Assembly: GCF_000320405.1 (NCBI RefSeq)
Contig: NZ_KB291640.1
Span: 36,729-100,728 of the forward strand
Direction of reading: 5' to 3'
DNA: 64,000 nt
DNA from: Clostridium celatum DSM 1785
Lineage (GTDB): Bacteria > Bacillota > Clostridia > Clostridiales > Clostridiaceae
Part shown: piece by piece, positions 29,201 through 38,890 of the stretch
Numbering within the stretch: position 1 is the stretch's first letter
How the letters are laid out: each line of letters starts with the position of its first letter
The notes under the pieces: model-generated
Told to the model about the DNA's origin: nothing
The model's input: only the letters and a program-made list of their open reading frames with translations
The model's database searches: none
Program-made: the position numbers and the translations under genes

Positions 29201-31594
29201 GAAAGTACTTTAATTTTTGATGTGTATAATAAAGATGGAAATGTCACTATTAGCTACAAAACTCCAGATGGTGAGTATATAGAATGGGGAAATTTAGATA
29301 GTTCTTTCTTAGGAGAAGATTATAAAATAGGTTTTGCTGTTTGGAACCATGATGGAAGAGATAAGGATGTAACATTCTCAAACCTTAAAATTGCAACTGG
29401 TTCAGAATATAATAAACAAGAAATTGAAGCTATAGATAGCATAAAACTTAAATCTACAAAAAATAATAAACCTACTATTTCAGATGTAACAATAGAAAAT
29501 ACATCAGTAAAAATAGGGGAAGAGCTTGAAGTTAGTTATAAATATTACGATGAAGATAATCATAATGAAGAAGGGTCTATTTACAAATGGGAAACTACAA
29601 GTGCTACAGGTAAAACAGTTGAATATACTTCATCTAAAACTTATATAGCTAAGATTTCAGGAAGTATAACCTGCACAGTTTATCCAAGAGATCAGTATAA
29701 CAGATTAGGAGATCCAGTAGTTAGTAATAGTGTTGAAGTAAGTGAAAATAAAGTAAATGGAACATTAGAGAGTATAAAAATAAATTCAATAGAATTAAGT
29801 GGATTTGAATCTGAAAAGTATGAATATGATTATTATTTAACTAATAGTCAAAATAATTTAATATTATCAGGAGCATCAAATAATGATAGTGATAATATTA
29901 AGGTAACTTTAAATGGAGAAGTTATTTTTGATGATATAGATAAATTTAGTAAAGAAATTACTTTAAATAATAGTGGTGTAATAACTATTGAAGTTGATCC
30001 AGTAGGTTTATTTAAGAGTAAAAAAGTATATACAATAAATGTAAATAAGTTAGTAGATAACTATGCTAAGCTTGATACAATATCAATTGAAGAAATGGAT
30101 ATTAATATAAGTGATAATATTAATAGCTACTATCACTATAATGTTAACTCAGATATTAAAGACATAACGTTAAGGTTATCTGCAAATGAGAGAGTTGGAA
30201 GCATTAAGGTTTATGAAACTGAATATAGACGTGAAGTTATTAATAATTCACTAGACAACAATAAATTTGAAAATAATGTCACTTTAGCGTCAGGAAATAA
30301 TCTTATATTTATTGAAGTTACTGCAAAGGATGGAGTAACAACTAGCAAGTATATTATAAATGTTGCAAGAATGCCTTCTAGAGATGCAACATTAAGTGAT
30401 ATAAAAATTAATGGAGATAGTATTGACGGCTTTGAAAAATCAAAATTAGAATATACTATTAAATTAACAGAAGAAGAAAGTAAAAATATTACTGTGGAGG
30501 CTACTGCAAATAGTTATTACTCAACTATAAGTATTACTAATAATAATGAAAGAGTGGAAGCAAACAAAAAAGATGTTGAATTAAAGCCAGGACTTAATGA
30601 AGTTGTAATAGCATGTAAGGCTGATGATTTATGGACAACTAATTATTATACATTAAAGATTTTAGTTTCATCAGATTCTAATGCAACATTATTATCATTA
30701 GAAACTCCAAATAACAATTTAGATCCTATTTTTGAATCAAATAAGACAGAGTATAGCATAACAACAAGTAAGCAAGATTTTGAGTTAGTTGCAGTAGCAC
30801 AAGAGGAAAATGCAACTTTAGAAATTTCGATAAATGGAAATAAGCTTAAAGCAACTAATAAAATAGAAATAAATGAAAAGCTTGTGGCAGGTGAAAATTT
30901 AGTTTCAATTAAGGTTATATCACCAGATAAATTACAAGAAAAAATTTACAATATAAATATTACAGCAAATGAATTTGTTTATCTTTCAGATTTGAATTGG
31001 AATCCAGAGTCATATGTTGGTTATGGAACATTTAATAGAGATAAAGCACCAAATGGCGGAGTAATTACCTTATTAAAAGATGGAGATGTTAAAAGTTTTG
31101 AAAAAGGGATTGGGGCACATGCTCAATCTGAATTAATTTTTGATATAGAAGGTAAGGGATATGAAAGGTTACAAGGATTTGCTGGTGTTGATTATAGCCA
31201 AGCTACAAGTTTAAATGGGCAAGTAACATTTAAAGTGTTATTAGATGGTGTAGAAGCATTTAATAGTGGAGAAATAAATGGAAGTTCTGAATGTAAGGAA
31301 TTAGATTTAGAATTAAATGGAGTTAAAGAAGTTAGATTAATAGCATTATCAGGCCTTAATAATTGGAACGATCATGCTGTATGGGCTGATGCTAAGTTTT
31401 TAACTACTTTTGATGAGGTTATACCTCCAGTTAAGGATGCTGATTACAATGATGATGGTGTTATAGATATTAAGGATTTAGGAATGGCATCTAAAAATTA
31501 TGGTAAAGATATACCACAATATGATATTAATAATGATAATATTATAGATAAATATGAAATACAATTTATAATGGATAAGATATTAGAAAAATAA
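26285..31594 (+). CDS. Large secreted multidomain glycosidase, GH110-like, with NPCBM and dockerin modules
   Basis: 1769 aa. Signal peptide to ~34 (ends NKASA). Residues ~38-640 form a right-handed parallel beta-helix beginning IDVTDFGADPSGKKDSTEAI; the segment HAHDDPINIHGTF near 362 and overall pattern resemble GH110 alpha-1,3-galactosidases (from memory). Then Big_2-like Ig domains (~700-850), a lectin-like/DUF1349-type sandwich (~850-1040), a PKD-like domain, about four cadherin-like beta-sandwich repeats (~1158-1563), an NPCBM carbohydrate-binding domain (~1565-1714) and a dockerin with two EF-hand-like loops (DYNDDGVIDIKD, DINNDNIIDKYE). No sortase motif. Probably a mucin or blood-group glycan hydrolase held in a cohesin-dockerin complex. 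It is monocistronic and lies just outside the element. Confidence 0.85.
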   Translation: MRKIKNNVMKKTALLTSIFMAFSLILNSNKASAGIFKKENSIIIDVTDFGADPSGKKDSTEAIYEAIESAKEYNNEVIINFPKGEYQIYKDNAQKREYHTSNTNSMENPIKTIGILIEEQEDLTLEGNGSLFNMHGNMMAIAVVKSENVKLKNFSWDFEVPTTSEMTVLDIGVEDDKNYIDYYIPSNFRYQIVDNNTNILWTSEESPYTGKYYWTQKGHHSNSYAVVIYDPEIEVSRRYQLSSSPFNGVNTITQLNENTVRIIYNNAIPYGQKIGVVNEMCTSAMRETAGAFIWESKDTVLENINIHYMHGFGFLTQMSENVTFDTVNFMPREGTGKYTTSFADLIHVSGAAGKITIKNCNFSHAHDDPINIHGTFTRVEEKIDSKTLKLKYIHSQQGGFPQYYVGNEVAFFTRDTLMSPDNEEKMYTVKEVIQAGEEGNDLRTMIVTFNEELPSDIDEKIGDQPKYVAENATYTPELEIVDNIFHTIPTRGILSTTRKSVLIEGNEFRNMGMATIYLSNDSANWYESGPIRDLTIRNNKFYIRESGQIEWRFKSAIYINPVTLGGALPSAESPIHKNITIEDNEFYMEHDAVVNAESVENLTIRNNKVFRDNPNVQLNLSLDNTTLNENEKANLTLESTGTQISGNEENVFYFRGCKNVILEGNTYDDGLIKNAVVTNMPLDYITNSDDITLNGSTTPSMPVNNIKYVSLNPAVATVSASGEITAISSGEAEVLAYYVWNNTSIESNKVTVTVVGESLEKADSIEITNKDNSIIEKLSEGIKFNAEVLPENLSNQIKWSVTNIDGTSTTKATIDESGLLTAKENGVIIVKASINGLEASKTVVISDEATSYIPSYVNIVNENSQNLTISENGESAIIKMERGDLYNSDNNIRNLVLIDVPDSVSADDMRFTVKVDNLPLAESNRWDTASVLLFKDVDNYISLGKKSHYNGLVTVREVNASAIENDKSGSVNESTLIFDVYNKDGNVTISYKTPDGEYIEWGNLDSSFLGEDYKIGFAVWNHDGRDKDVTFSNLKIATGSEYNKQEIEAIDSIKLKSTKNNKPTISDVTIENTSVKIGEELEVSYKYYDEDNHNEEGSIYKWETTSATGKTVEYTSSKTYIAKISGSITCTVYPRDQYNRLGDPVVSNSVEVSENKVNGTLESIKINSIELSGFESEKYEYDYYLTNSQNNLILSGASNNDSDNIKVTLNGEVIFDDIDKFSKEITLNNSGVITIEVDPVGLFKSKKVYTINVNKLVDNYAKLDTISIEEMDINISDNINSYYHYNVNSDIKDITLRLSANERVGSIKVYETEYRREVINNSLDNNKFENNVTLASGNNLIFIEVTAKDGVTTSKYIINVARMPSRDATLSDIKINGDSIDGFEKSKLEYTIKLTEEESKNITVEATANSYYSTISITNNNERVEANKKDVELKPGLNEVVIACKADDLWTTNYYTLKILVSSDSNATLLSLETPNNNLDPIFESNKTEYSITTSKQDFELVAVAQEENATLEISINGNKLKATNKIEINEKLVAGENLVSIKVISPDKLQEKIYNINITANEFVYLSDLNWNPESYVGYGTFNRDKAPNGGVITLLKDGDVKSFEKGIGAHAQSELIFDIEGKGYERLQGFAGVDYSQATSLNGQVTFKVLLDGVEAFNSGEINGSSECKELDLELNGVKEVRLIALSGLNNWNDHAVWADAKFLTTFDEVIPPVKDADYNDDGVIDIKDLGMASKNYGKDIPQYDINNDNIIDKYEIQFIMDKILEK

Positions 31595-31607
31595 ATCGAT
31601 TAAAAAG

Positions 31608-31649
31608 CTGCTATAAGACTGTAAAGTTTTGTAGCAGTTTTATTTTTTT
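31608..31649 (+). terminator. Terminator after the GH110-like gene
   Basis: CTGCTATAAGACT (31608-31620) pairs with AGTTTTGTAGCAG (31625-31637), loop GTAA, T-rich tail. Confidence 0.88.
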
Positions 31650-31779
31650 AAGTTATAAACTTAAAAACTTAATTTTAATTATATATCAAAAATTAATTTA
31701 TAAAATTTAGTGTTAAAATTTAATAAATTAAGTAAACTAAAAGTGAACGGATATAAAATTATACAAAAAGGAGAATGAA

Positions 31780-32448
31780 ATGGAAAAAAATATACTTAAA
31801 AATATAGAAGAGCATCTGTTAAATGATGAAATTCCATCAACTTATTTAAAAGAAATAAGGTCGTCATTAAAAGACACTCCATTAGAAATAGTTCTTAGAT
31901 TAAAAGGAACTATGCAAAATCCAGAGTTTCATCCAGAAGGGGATGTGTGGAATCATACATTAGAAGTTGTTGATATAGCAGCAAAGCTTAGGGAGTTTGC
32001 AAATAATAAAGAAGCCTTTATGCTTGCAACATTTTTTCATGATATAGGAAAGATAACAACTACAAAAAAGAATAAGCAAGGAAGATGGATTTCTTACAAT
32101 CATGATACTGAAGGAGAAAAAATAATAAGAGAAATATTAGATAATTATGATATAAATGAAAATAAGAAAGAAATAATAATAAATTTAGCTAAATATCATA
32201 TGCATCATATTTATATAAATAAGGATTTACCATTTGGAAAGCCAGAAGCAATGATTAAAACAGTTGATATGAATGATATGCTTTTAATGTTCTTAAGTGA
32301 TAAATTAGGAAGAGGTCAAAAAGAAAAAGATAAGAAAATGAAAGAAATTGAGGAAGTAAAAAGTATTTTAGAAAAGTTGAAAAATAATAATCAATTAAAT
32401 TTCCCTAAAGAAAGTGAATTTTTTGAAAAAATTATAAAAAAATTATAA
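31780..32448 (+). CDS. HD-domain phosphohydrolase
   Basis: 222 aa. The metal-binding HD signature is visible: HPEGDVWNHTLEVVD (H), FFHDIGK (HD) and YHMHH, later DLGRG-like DKLGRGQ. It resembles the HD portion of tRNA nucleotidyltransferase-type proteins, without the polymerase half. Substrate unknown. GGAG lies before ATG 31780. It precedes spoIIM but is separated by 80 bases. Confidence 0.8.
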   Translation: MEKNILKNIEEHLLNDEIPSTYLKEIRSSLKDTPLEIVLRLKGTMQNPEFHPEGDVWNHTLEVVDIAAKLREFANNKEAFMLATFFHDIGKITTTKKNKQGRWISYNHDTEGEKIIREILDNYDINENKKEIIINLAKYHMHHIYINKDLPFGKPEAMIKTVDMNDMLLMFLSDKLGRGQKEKDKKMKEIEEVKSILEKLKNNNQLNFPKESEFFEKIIKKL

Positions 32449-32529
32449 TTTACATATATTCACTTATGAATATATTTAAACATCTCATCATAGTATTAGT
32501 ATACAGCTATATATTAGGAGGTGTTTAAA

Positions 32530-33165
32530 ATGAATATATTAAATAAACTTAATTTTAATTATAAGGAAAATAAGCTATTTTACATGATGGTTTTTGTATT
32601 CTTTTGCGTGGGTATTGTACTAGGTACATATATGGTAAAATATATGAATTTAAATGACTCAACAGATCTTGCTGGCTATTTTTCATCTTTTACAAAAAGT
32701 ATTACAGAAGATCCAGTAAATAATAAAGTTTTGCTTATTGATATATTAAAGAAAAATTTAATGCTAATAGGGATTATTATAGTACTTGCATTTACTGTAT
32801 TTGGTACACCGTTTATATTACTTGTAGATTTAATTAAGGGTTTTACATTAGGATATACATTTAGCTTTTTAATTTCTACTTTTGATGGAAAAGGTATTTG
32901 GCTTGCGTTAGTATCCATATTGCCTCAAAACATAATATATATTCCATGTTTTATAGCTCTTAGTATTGTAGCTATAGAATTTTCTTCAACAAAACTGCGA
33001 GATAGGTTCTTTAATAAGAGTAAAGTAAATACAATAGTAGAGAGAGAACTAATTTTTAAAGTAGGAGTTTTATTATGTGTATTCATGGTAGGGACCTTAG
33101 TGGAAGCATACCTTAGTCCAGGTTTAATAAGGTTTGTTGTTACCAATGTTTATAAAGTTATTTAA
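32530..33165 (+). CDS. spoIIM: Stage II sporulation protein M
   Basis: 211 aa membrane protein; in Bacillus part of the SpoIIDMP engulfment machinery. It has several hydrophobic segments (~18-38, 80-105, 115-160, 180-205) and the family-typical PFILLVDLIKGFTLGYTFSF region. ATG 32530 has AGGAGGTG 7 bases upstream; the GTG at 32521 lies within that site and is not the start. The xerD-like gene follows, the usual clostridial order. Confidence 0.9.
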   Translation: MNILNKLNFNYKENKLFYMMVFVFFCVGIVLGTYMVKYMNLNDSTDLAGYFSSFTKSITEDPVNNKVLLIDILKKNLMLIGIIIVLAFTVFGTPFILLVDLIKGFTLGYTFSFLISTFDGKGIWLALVSILPQNIIYIPCFIALSIVAIEFSSTKLRDRFFNKSKVNTIVERELIFKVGVLLCVFMVGTLVEAYLSPGLIRFVVTNVYKVI

Positions 33166-33236
33166 TCTGTGATAATATAGAGGAATTTTAAAATAATTGT
33201 CGAATAATATAAAATAAGATGGGAATGGGGATAGTT

Positions 33237-34115
33237 ATGAAAGAGATAGTAAACGAGTATAGGGAATCATTACTTCAAAGTCATAAAAGTGAAAATACAG
33301 TTTATGCCTATGTTACTGATGTGAATTTATATATAAAATATTTAAATAGTAAAGATATATATTTAGACGAAACAGATAATGTAACTGTTAAAGCGTATAT
33401 AGATCACCTTTTAGAAGAAGGAAAATCAGAAAGGTCTATAAGTAGAATAGTAATTAGTTTAAGGAGCTTTTATAATTATTTAAAAGAGCATAAAATAATT
33501 AGAGATATTCCTAAAATATATTATAAGAGCAGTGATACTTCTAAAAAGTTACCAGAAATACTTACTGTTGAAGAAGTTGATAGAATAATAAAGATAGTAG
33601 ATAAAGATTGTAATAAAGGTATAAGAGATAATGCATTATTAGAACTTATGTATGCAACTGGAATGAAGGTTTCTGAAATAATTAATCTGTCAGTTGAAGA
33701 TGTAAACCTTGAATTATCATATGTAAGGTGTCATGATAACAAAAATTATGAAAGACTTATACCAATTGGTAGAAGTGCACAACGTGCAGTGCAAGATTAT
33801 TTAAAAATAAGAGATATTATAGCATGTCAAGGTGTACCAAATCTTTTTGTAAACTTAAATGGAAATCAACTAACTAGACAAGGAGTATGGAGAATTGTAA
33901 AAGAATATTCTCATAAAGCTGGTATAAATAAAGATGTAAACTTAAATACATTTAGACATTCTTTTGCAGTACATTTATTACAAAATGGTGCAAATGTAAG
34001 AGCTGTACAAAAATTACTTGGAAATCAAGTTTTAACTTATATGGATACCTATTATGAAATAATAAATAATGATAAAATAAACTTAGTTTATAAAAATACC
34101 CATCCAAGGGCATAA
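33237..34115 (+). CDS. XerD-like tyrosine recombinase with altered catalytic residues
   Basis: 292 aa with the XerC/D layout: SAM-like N-domain (~1-95) and catalytic domain. However GLRVSE is GMKVSE (Arg to Lys), the His of HxLRH is Asn in NTFRHSF, and LGHSS is LGNQV (His to Asn). The second Arg and the Tyr in MDTYYEI remain. Three of the six usual catalytic residues are therefore changed, and strand cleavage is probably lost or weak. ATG 33237 follows GGGGAT; the ATG at 33219 is an alternative. Position between spoIIM and deoB is typical for clostridial xerD. Confidence 0.82.
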   Translation: MKEIVNEYRESLLQSHKSENTVYAYVTDVNLYIKYLNSKDIYLDETDNVTVKAYIDHLLEEGKSERSISRIVISLRSFYNYLKEHKIIRDIPKIYYKSSDTSKKLPEILTVEEVDRIIKIVDKDCNKGIRDNALLELMYATGMKVSEIINLSVEDVNLELSYVRCHDNKNYERLIPIGRSAQRAVQDYLKIRDIIACQGVPNLFVNLNGNQLTRQGVWRIVKEYSHKAGINKDVNLNTFRHSFAVHLLQNGANVRAVQKLLGNQVLTYMDTYYEIINNDKINLVYKNTHPRA

Positions 34116-34156
34116 GCATTAAAAAAGGGGCTTAAATTAGGAAGGAGATAAACAAT

Positions 34157-35329
34157 ATGAAAAGAGCTATTTTAATAGTATTAGATAGTTTAGGAGTTGG
34201 AGAATTACCAGATGCTAAAAATTATGGAGATGAAGGAAGTCATACTTTAGATAATATTTGCAAAGCTTGTGGAAAGTTAAATATAGATGAGTTAGAAAAG
34301 TTAGGTATCGGTAACATTGAAGGAGTTACTATGCCAAAAGCTTGTGATTCTGCTATAGGTGCATATGGAAGATCAAGCGAAAAATCAATGGGTAAAGATA
34401 CAGTAACAGGACACTGGGAAATAGGTGGAGTAATTTTAGAAAAACCACTTAATACTTACCCAGATGGTTTTTCAAAGGAAATCATTGATGAATTCTTAAA
34501 GAGAACAAACAAGGAAAATATATTAGGTAATACAGTTGCATCAGGAACTGCTATAATAGAAGAATTAGGAGAAGAGCATGTAAAAACTGGATACCCTATA
34601 ATTTATACTTCTGCTGATAGTGTTTTCCAAATAGCTGCACATGAAGATGTAATTCCAGTTGAAGAATTATACAAAATGTGTGAAATAGCAAGAGAAATGT
34701 TAGTAGATAAATGGGCTGTTGGTAGAGTTATAGCAAGACCATTTACAGGAGAAGTAGGAAGCTTTAAGAGAACATCAAATAGAAGAGATTATGCTTTAGA
34801 TCCATTTAACAAAACTATGTTAGAGTATTTAAAGGAAAGTGGAAAAGAAGTAGCTGCAGTTGGTAAGATTGAAGATATATATAATAAGAAGGGTGTTACT
34901 CTAGCTGTTCACACAAAAAATAATATGGATGGAGTAGACAAAACTTTAGAATATATGGATACTGTTAAAGAAGGGCTTATATTTACTAACTTAGTTGATT
35001 TTGATATGCTTTATGGTCATAGAAATGACGCAAAAGGTTACGGAAAAGCAATAGAAGAATTTAATGACAGATTACAAGAAATATATGCAAAAATGACAGA
35101 TGAAGATATGCTAATTTTAACAGCAGACCATGGATGTGATCCTACAACTGCAAGCACAGACCACTCAAGAGAGTACATTCCAATACTTGTATATGGTAAA
35201 AATTTAAAAGGAAATGTTAATTTAGGAACTAGAGAAACTTTTGCAGATATAGGAAAGACTATTTTAGATTTCTTTAATGTAGAAAATGAATTAGTAGGAA
35301 AAAGTTTTTTAAATGACATAAGAAAATAG
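34157..35329 (+). CDS. deoB: Phosphopentomutase
   Basis: 390 aa alkaline-phosphatase-superfamily mutase that interconverts (deoxy)ribose 1- and 5-phosphates in nucleoside salvage. Metal-site motifs [12 protein letters not shown] near the N-terminus, [10 protein letters not shown] around the acceptor Thr, and TADHGCDP plus DHSREYIP near the C-terminus. AAGGAG sits before ATG. Operon with pdp 19 bases downstream. Confidence 0.96.
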   Translation: MKRAILIVLDSLGVGELPDAKNYGDEGSHTLDNICKACGKLNIDELEKLGIGNIEGVTMPKACDSAIGAYGRSSEKSMGKDTVTGHWEIGGVILEKPLNTYPDGFSKEIIDEFLKRTNKENILGNTVASGTAIIEELGEEHVKTGYPIIYTSADSVFQIAAHEDVIPVEELYKMCEIAREMLVDKWAVGRVIARPFTGEVGSFKRTSNRRDYALDPFNKTMLEYLKESGKEVAAVGKIEDIYNKKGVTLAVHTKNNMDGVDKTLEYMDTVKEGLIFTNLVDFDMLYGHRNDAKGYGKAIEEFNDRLQEIYAKMTDEDMLILTADHGCDPTTASTDHSREYIPILVYGKNLKGNVNLGTRETFADIGKTILDFFNVENELVGKSFLNDIRK

Positions 35330-35348
35330 CTTTAGGAGGAAGACTTTT

Positions 35349-36653
35349 ATGAGAATGTATGATTTAATAATGAAAAAGAGAAAAGGTGAAGAGCTAACAA
35401 CAGAGGAAATTAACTTTTTTGTAGATGGATTTACAAAAGGTGAAATTCCAGACTACCAAGCTTCAGCTCTTTTAATGGCTATATTCTTTAATAAGATGAA
35501 CAAGAGAGAAACAGCAGATTTAACTAATGCAATGGTAGAATCAGGAGACAAAATAGATTTAAGTAATATTAATGGTATTAAAGTTGATAAGCATTCAACT
35601 GGAGGAGTTGGAGATAAAACTTCAATATGTTTAACACCACTTGTTGCATCACTTGGAATACCAGTTGCTAAGATGTCAGGAAGAGGTCTAGGTCACACTG
35701 GAGGAACTATTGACAAATTAGAAACATTTAAAGGATTTTCAGTAGAGCTTACAGAAGAAGAATTCATGAACAATGTAAATTCTATAAATATCGCAATAAT
35801 GGGGCAAAGTGGTAACTTAGTTCCAGCTGATAAAAAATTATATGCACTTAGAGATGTAACTGCAACTGTTGATAATATGTCATTAATTGCATCAAGTATT
35901 ATGAGTAAAAAACTTGCAAGTGGTGCTGATGCAATAGTTTTAGATGTTAAGGTTGGAGATGGTGCTTTTATGAAAACACCAGAAACAGCTAAAGAATTAG
36001 CAACAGAAATGGTTAACATAGGAAATATGTTAGGCAGACAAACAATAGGTGTTATTTCAGATATGGATCAGCCTCTAGGATATGCTATAGGAAATAGTTT
36101 AGAAGTTATTGAGGCTATAGAACTACTAAAAGGAAATGGTCCTAAAGACTTATTAGAATTAACTTTAACATTAGGATCAAATATGCTTCTTTGTGCTAAG
36201 AAAGCAGACACTGTAGAAGAGGCAAGAAAACTTTTATTAGAAAGCATTGAAAATGGTAAGGGATTAGAAAAGCTTAAGGAATTTGTAGCAGCTCAAGGTG
36301 GAGATATAACTCCAATTGATGATTATAGCAAGTTCCCTAAAGCTAAATATATAGAGCCAGTTGTTGCACCAAGAGATGGATATATTACTAAAATTAAAGC
36401 AGAAGCATTTGGTCTTATTGCTATGGAACTTGGAGCAGGACGTGCAACTAAGGAAAGTGAAATAGATTTAGCTGTAGGTATAGTTTTAAATAAAAAGAGA
36501 GGGGAAGCTGTAAGCAAAGGAGATGTATTAGCTTACATACACTCTAACGATATTTCTAAAATAGAAAAAGCTAAAAATAGTATATTAGAAGATATTATAA
36601 TTGAAGATAAATATGACCTTAATATACCATTAATATATGATATAGTAAGATAA
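35349..36653 (+). CDS. pdp: Pyrimidine-nucleoside phosphorylase
   Basis: 434 aa; phosphorolysis of thymidine/uridine to base and pentose-1-phosphate, feeding DeoB. The N-terminal glycosyltransferase-3 helical domain is followed by the signature [18 protein letters not shown] near residue 108 and [10 protein letters not shown] near 80; the C-terminal domain begins VVAPRDGYI. Ends at a strong terminator. Confidence 0.95.
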   Translation: MRMYDLIMKKRKGEELTTEEINFFVDGFTKGEIPDYQASALLMAIFFNKMNKRETADLTNAMVESGDKIDLSNINGIKVDKHSTGGVGDKTSICLTPLVASLGIPVAKMSGRGLGHTGGTIDKLETFKGFSVELTEEEFMNNVNSINIAIMGQSGNLVPADKKLYALRDVTATVDNMSLIASSIMSKKLASGADAIVLDVKVGDGAFMKTPETAKELATEMVNIGNMLGRQTIGVISDMDQPLGYAIGNSLEVIEAIELLKGNGPKDLLELTLTLGSNMLLCAKKADTVEEARKLLLESIENGKGLEKLKEFVAAQGGDITPIDDYSKFPKAKYIEPVVAPRDGYITKIKAEAFGLIAMELGAGRATKESEIDLAVGIVLNKKRGEAVSKGDVLAYIHSNDISKIEKAKNSILEDIIIEDKYDLNIPLIYDIVR

Positions 36654-36657
36654 CTTG

Positions 36658-36705
36658 AAAAAATATGATAAAAAGAGTTAAAACTTCTTTTTATCATATT
36701 TTTTA
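36658..36705 (+). terminator. Terminator after pdp
   Basis: AAAAATATGATAAAAAGA and TCTTTTTATCATATTTTT are exact inverted repeats around a short loop. Confidence 0.88.
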
Positions 36706-36744
36706 TTTTCTTGGAAATAATAAACTTGAGAAGGAGGAGAACAA

Positions 36745-37965
36745 ATGAAAAATAAAGTTATAAGTAAAATTTCTATTATTTTATTAAGTGTAATATCCTT
36801 AATTACATCAATACCTTTTGTAAATACAAAGGCAGACACTATTAATTATGAGGATTGCTATTATGATGTTAATACTTCTACTACAGAAGAGGGAATGACT
36901 GTAGATGCAAAAAGTGCTTTATTAATTGAACCTAGTAGCGGTACAGTATTATATGAAAAAAATCCAGATGAAAAATTTGCACCAGCATCTGTAACAAAAA
37001 TAATGACAATGTTACTTGCTATTGAAGCAGTAGATAGTGGGAAAATCAAATTAAGCGACACCATAGTTTGTAGTGAAAATGCTAAAAAAATGGGTGGAAG
37101 CACTATGCTGTTAGATACAGGAGAAGTAAGAACTGTTGAAGAAATATTAAAAGGTATAGCTATTGCTTCAGGAAATGATGCAGCTGTAGCTATGGCAGAA
37201 TACTTAGGTGGAACAGTAGATGCTTTTGTTGAAATGATGAACAAAAGAGCTCAAGAACTTGGAATGAATAATACAACTTTTAAAAATTGTAATGGTTTAC
37301 CAGAAGAAGGACATTTAACAACTGCTAGAGATATTTCTATAATGTCATTAGAATTATTAAAACACCCTCAAATATTAAAATATACAGGAACATATATGGA
37401 AACAATATCAGAGGGAAGAAAGAGTCCAATAGAACTTGTAAATCATAATAAATTAGTAAGATTCTTTGAAGGCTGTGATGGATTAAAAACAGGATATACA
37501 CAAGAAGCTAAATATTGTATATCAGCAACTGCAATGCGTAATGGTGTTAGAATGTTAACTGTAATAATGGGAGCACCAACATATAAAATAAGAAATCGTG
37601 ATGCAAGTATGCTAATGAATTATGGTTTCTCTAAATTTGAAGGTAAAAAATTATTTGCAAAAGATGATGAAATTGAAAAAGTATATTTAGGCAAAAATAC
37701 AGATAGATACTTTATAGCAAAAGCTAAAAATGATTTATATATAGCAATGCTTAAAGGTACAGAAGGAGAACCGGAAAAGAACTTAGTATTAGAAGAATTA
37801 AAAGATTCCTATACAGAAGGTGAATATGTAGGAAAATGTGAAATTTACATAGGTGATACTAAGGCAGGAGAAGTAGAATTATATTGTGATAGAGATGTAG
37901 AAAAAGCAGGCTTCTTCGATAATGTTAAATACAATATGAAACACTTATTTAAAAAAGGTGTTTAA
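36745..37965 (+). CDS. D-alanyl-D-alanine carboxypeptidase (DacF-type PBP)
   Basis: 406 aa penicillin-binding protein that trims peptidoglycan stem peptides outside the membrane. Signal peptide to ~31 (ends TKADT region). Catalytic motifs SVTK (SxxK) near 83, SGND near 143 and KTGYT near 250; C-terminal PBP5-like beta domain. Start behind AAGGAGG. A second homologue lies at 54753, so this is one of two. Confidence 0.93.
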   Translation: MKNKVISKISIILLSVISLITSIPFVNTKADTINYEDCYYDVNTSTTEEGMTVDAKSALLIEPSSGTVLYEKNPDEKFAPASVTKIMTMLLAIEAVDSGKIKLSDTIVCSENAKKMGGSTMLLDTGEVRTVEEILKGIAIASGNDAAVAMAEYLGGTVDAFVEMMNKRAQELGMNNTTFKNCNGLPEEGHLTTARDISIMSLELLKHPQILKYTGTYMETISEGRKSPIELVNHNKLVRFFEGCDGLKTGYTQEAKYCISATAMRNGVRMLTVIMGAPTYKIRNRDASMLMNYGFSKFEGKKLFAKDDEIEKVYLGKNTDRYFIAKAKNDLYIAMLKGTEGEPEKNLVLEELKDSYTEGEYVGKCEIYIGDTKAGEVELYCDRDVEKAGFFDNVKYNMKHLFKKGV

Positions 37966-37991
37966 TTAAATTATAAATAAGTAAGATGATT

Positions 37992-38056
37992 AAAAGTTCA
38001 TGATATAAATTGTAAAGAGCGTTATAAATGTTCTTTACAAAATATCATGAACTTTT
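37992..38056. terminator. Bidirectional terminator between convergent genes
   Basis: AAAAGTTCATGATAT (37992 on) pairs with ATATCATGAACTTTT (to 38056); inner TTGTAAAGA/TTCTTTACAA extends it. A-rich left and T-rich right flanks serve both strands. Confidence 0.85.
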
Positions 38057-38083
38057 CTATATCCCTTTTAATAGTAACCTATA

Positions 38084-38731
38084 TTAATTAATTTCTAATA
38101 TACAATCTAATAATTCAGCTGGTGTTTTTACAATAAAATCAGCTCCGGATTTTTCTAATTCACCATCTTTTGCATATCCAAACGTAACTCCAATACTTGT
38201 AGTACCAGATTCTTTTGCACCTATTATATCATGTTTACGATCTCCAATCATAACTGTTTGTCCAGGGGCAGCACCAAGTTGTTTAAGTACCTCACAAATA
38301 ACTTCTGATTTTTTTGTTCTTGTTCCATCAAGTTCACTTCCAATAATTAAATGAAAGTATTCACTTAAGTTGAATTTTTCGCAAATAGGAACAGCAAAGT
38401 GGGTAGGTTTGCTAGTGGCAACTGCCATTATATATCCATGCTCTTTTAATTTACTTAATACTTCTGGTATTCCGTCAATTACACTATTTTCAAGTAATCC
38501 AATAGTAGAAAATCGTTCTCTATAATACTTTATTGCAAGTTCTGCTTTTTTTATATCAAAACCGTAAGATTCCATAAATGAATCTAATAGTGGTGGTCCA
38601 ATAAATGAAATTAGGTTTTCACATTCCTCTTCAATTCCAAATTTTCTAAGTGCATATTGTACACTTTTAGTAATCCCATCTTTAGGATCTGTTAATGTTC
38701 CATCTAAATCAAATAATAAGTATTTTTTCAT
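38084..38731 (-). CDS. HAD-superfamily phosphatase (phosphoglycolate phosphatase-like)
   Basis: 215 aa. Motif I DLDGTLTDPKDGI at the N-terminus, motif II region VATSKPT, and motif III/IV VMIGDRKHDIIGAKESG. The helical cap lies between ~15 and 80. Resembles Gph/PpaX-type hydrolases; actual substrate unknown. It points toward dacF and shares its terminator. Confidence 0.85.
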   Translation of the reverse strand: MKKYLLFDLDGTLTDPKDGITKSVQYALRKFGIEEECENLISFIGPPLLDSFMESYGFDIKKAELAIKYYRERFSTIGLLENSVIDGIPEVLSKLKEHGYIMAVATSKPTHFAVPICEKFNLSEYFHLIIGSELDGTRTKKSEVICEVLKQLGAAPGQTVMIGDRKHDIIGAKESGTTSIGVTFGYAKDGELEKSGADFIVKTPAELLDCILEIN

Positions 38732-38890
38732 CCTTAAATGTCTCCTTATATTTTTATTAATATATCATAATATTAATTGGTAATTAGAGATTTAACAACT
38801 AAAGATTGTCTAAAGATAGACGTAACTTAAAATAGCCTTTGAAATTAGGATAGATTTGTAATAAAATGAATAAGGAGGATGGTGATAATA

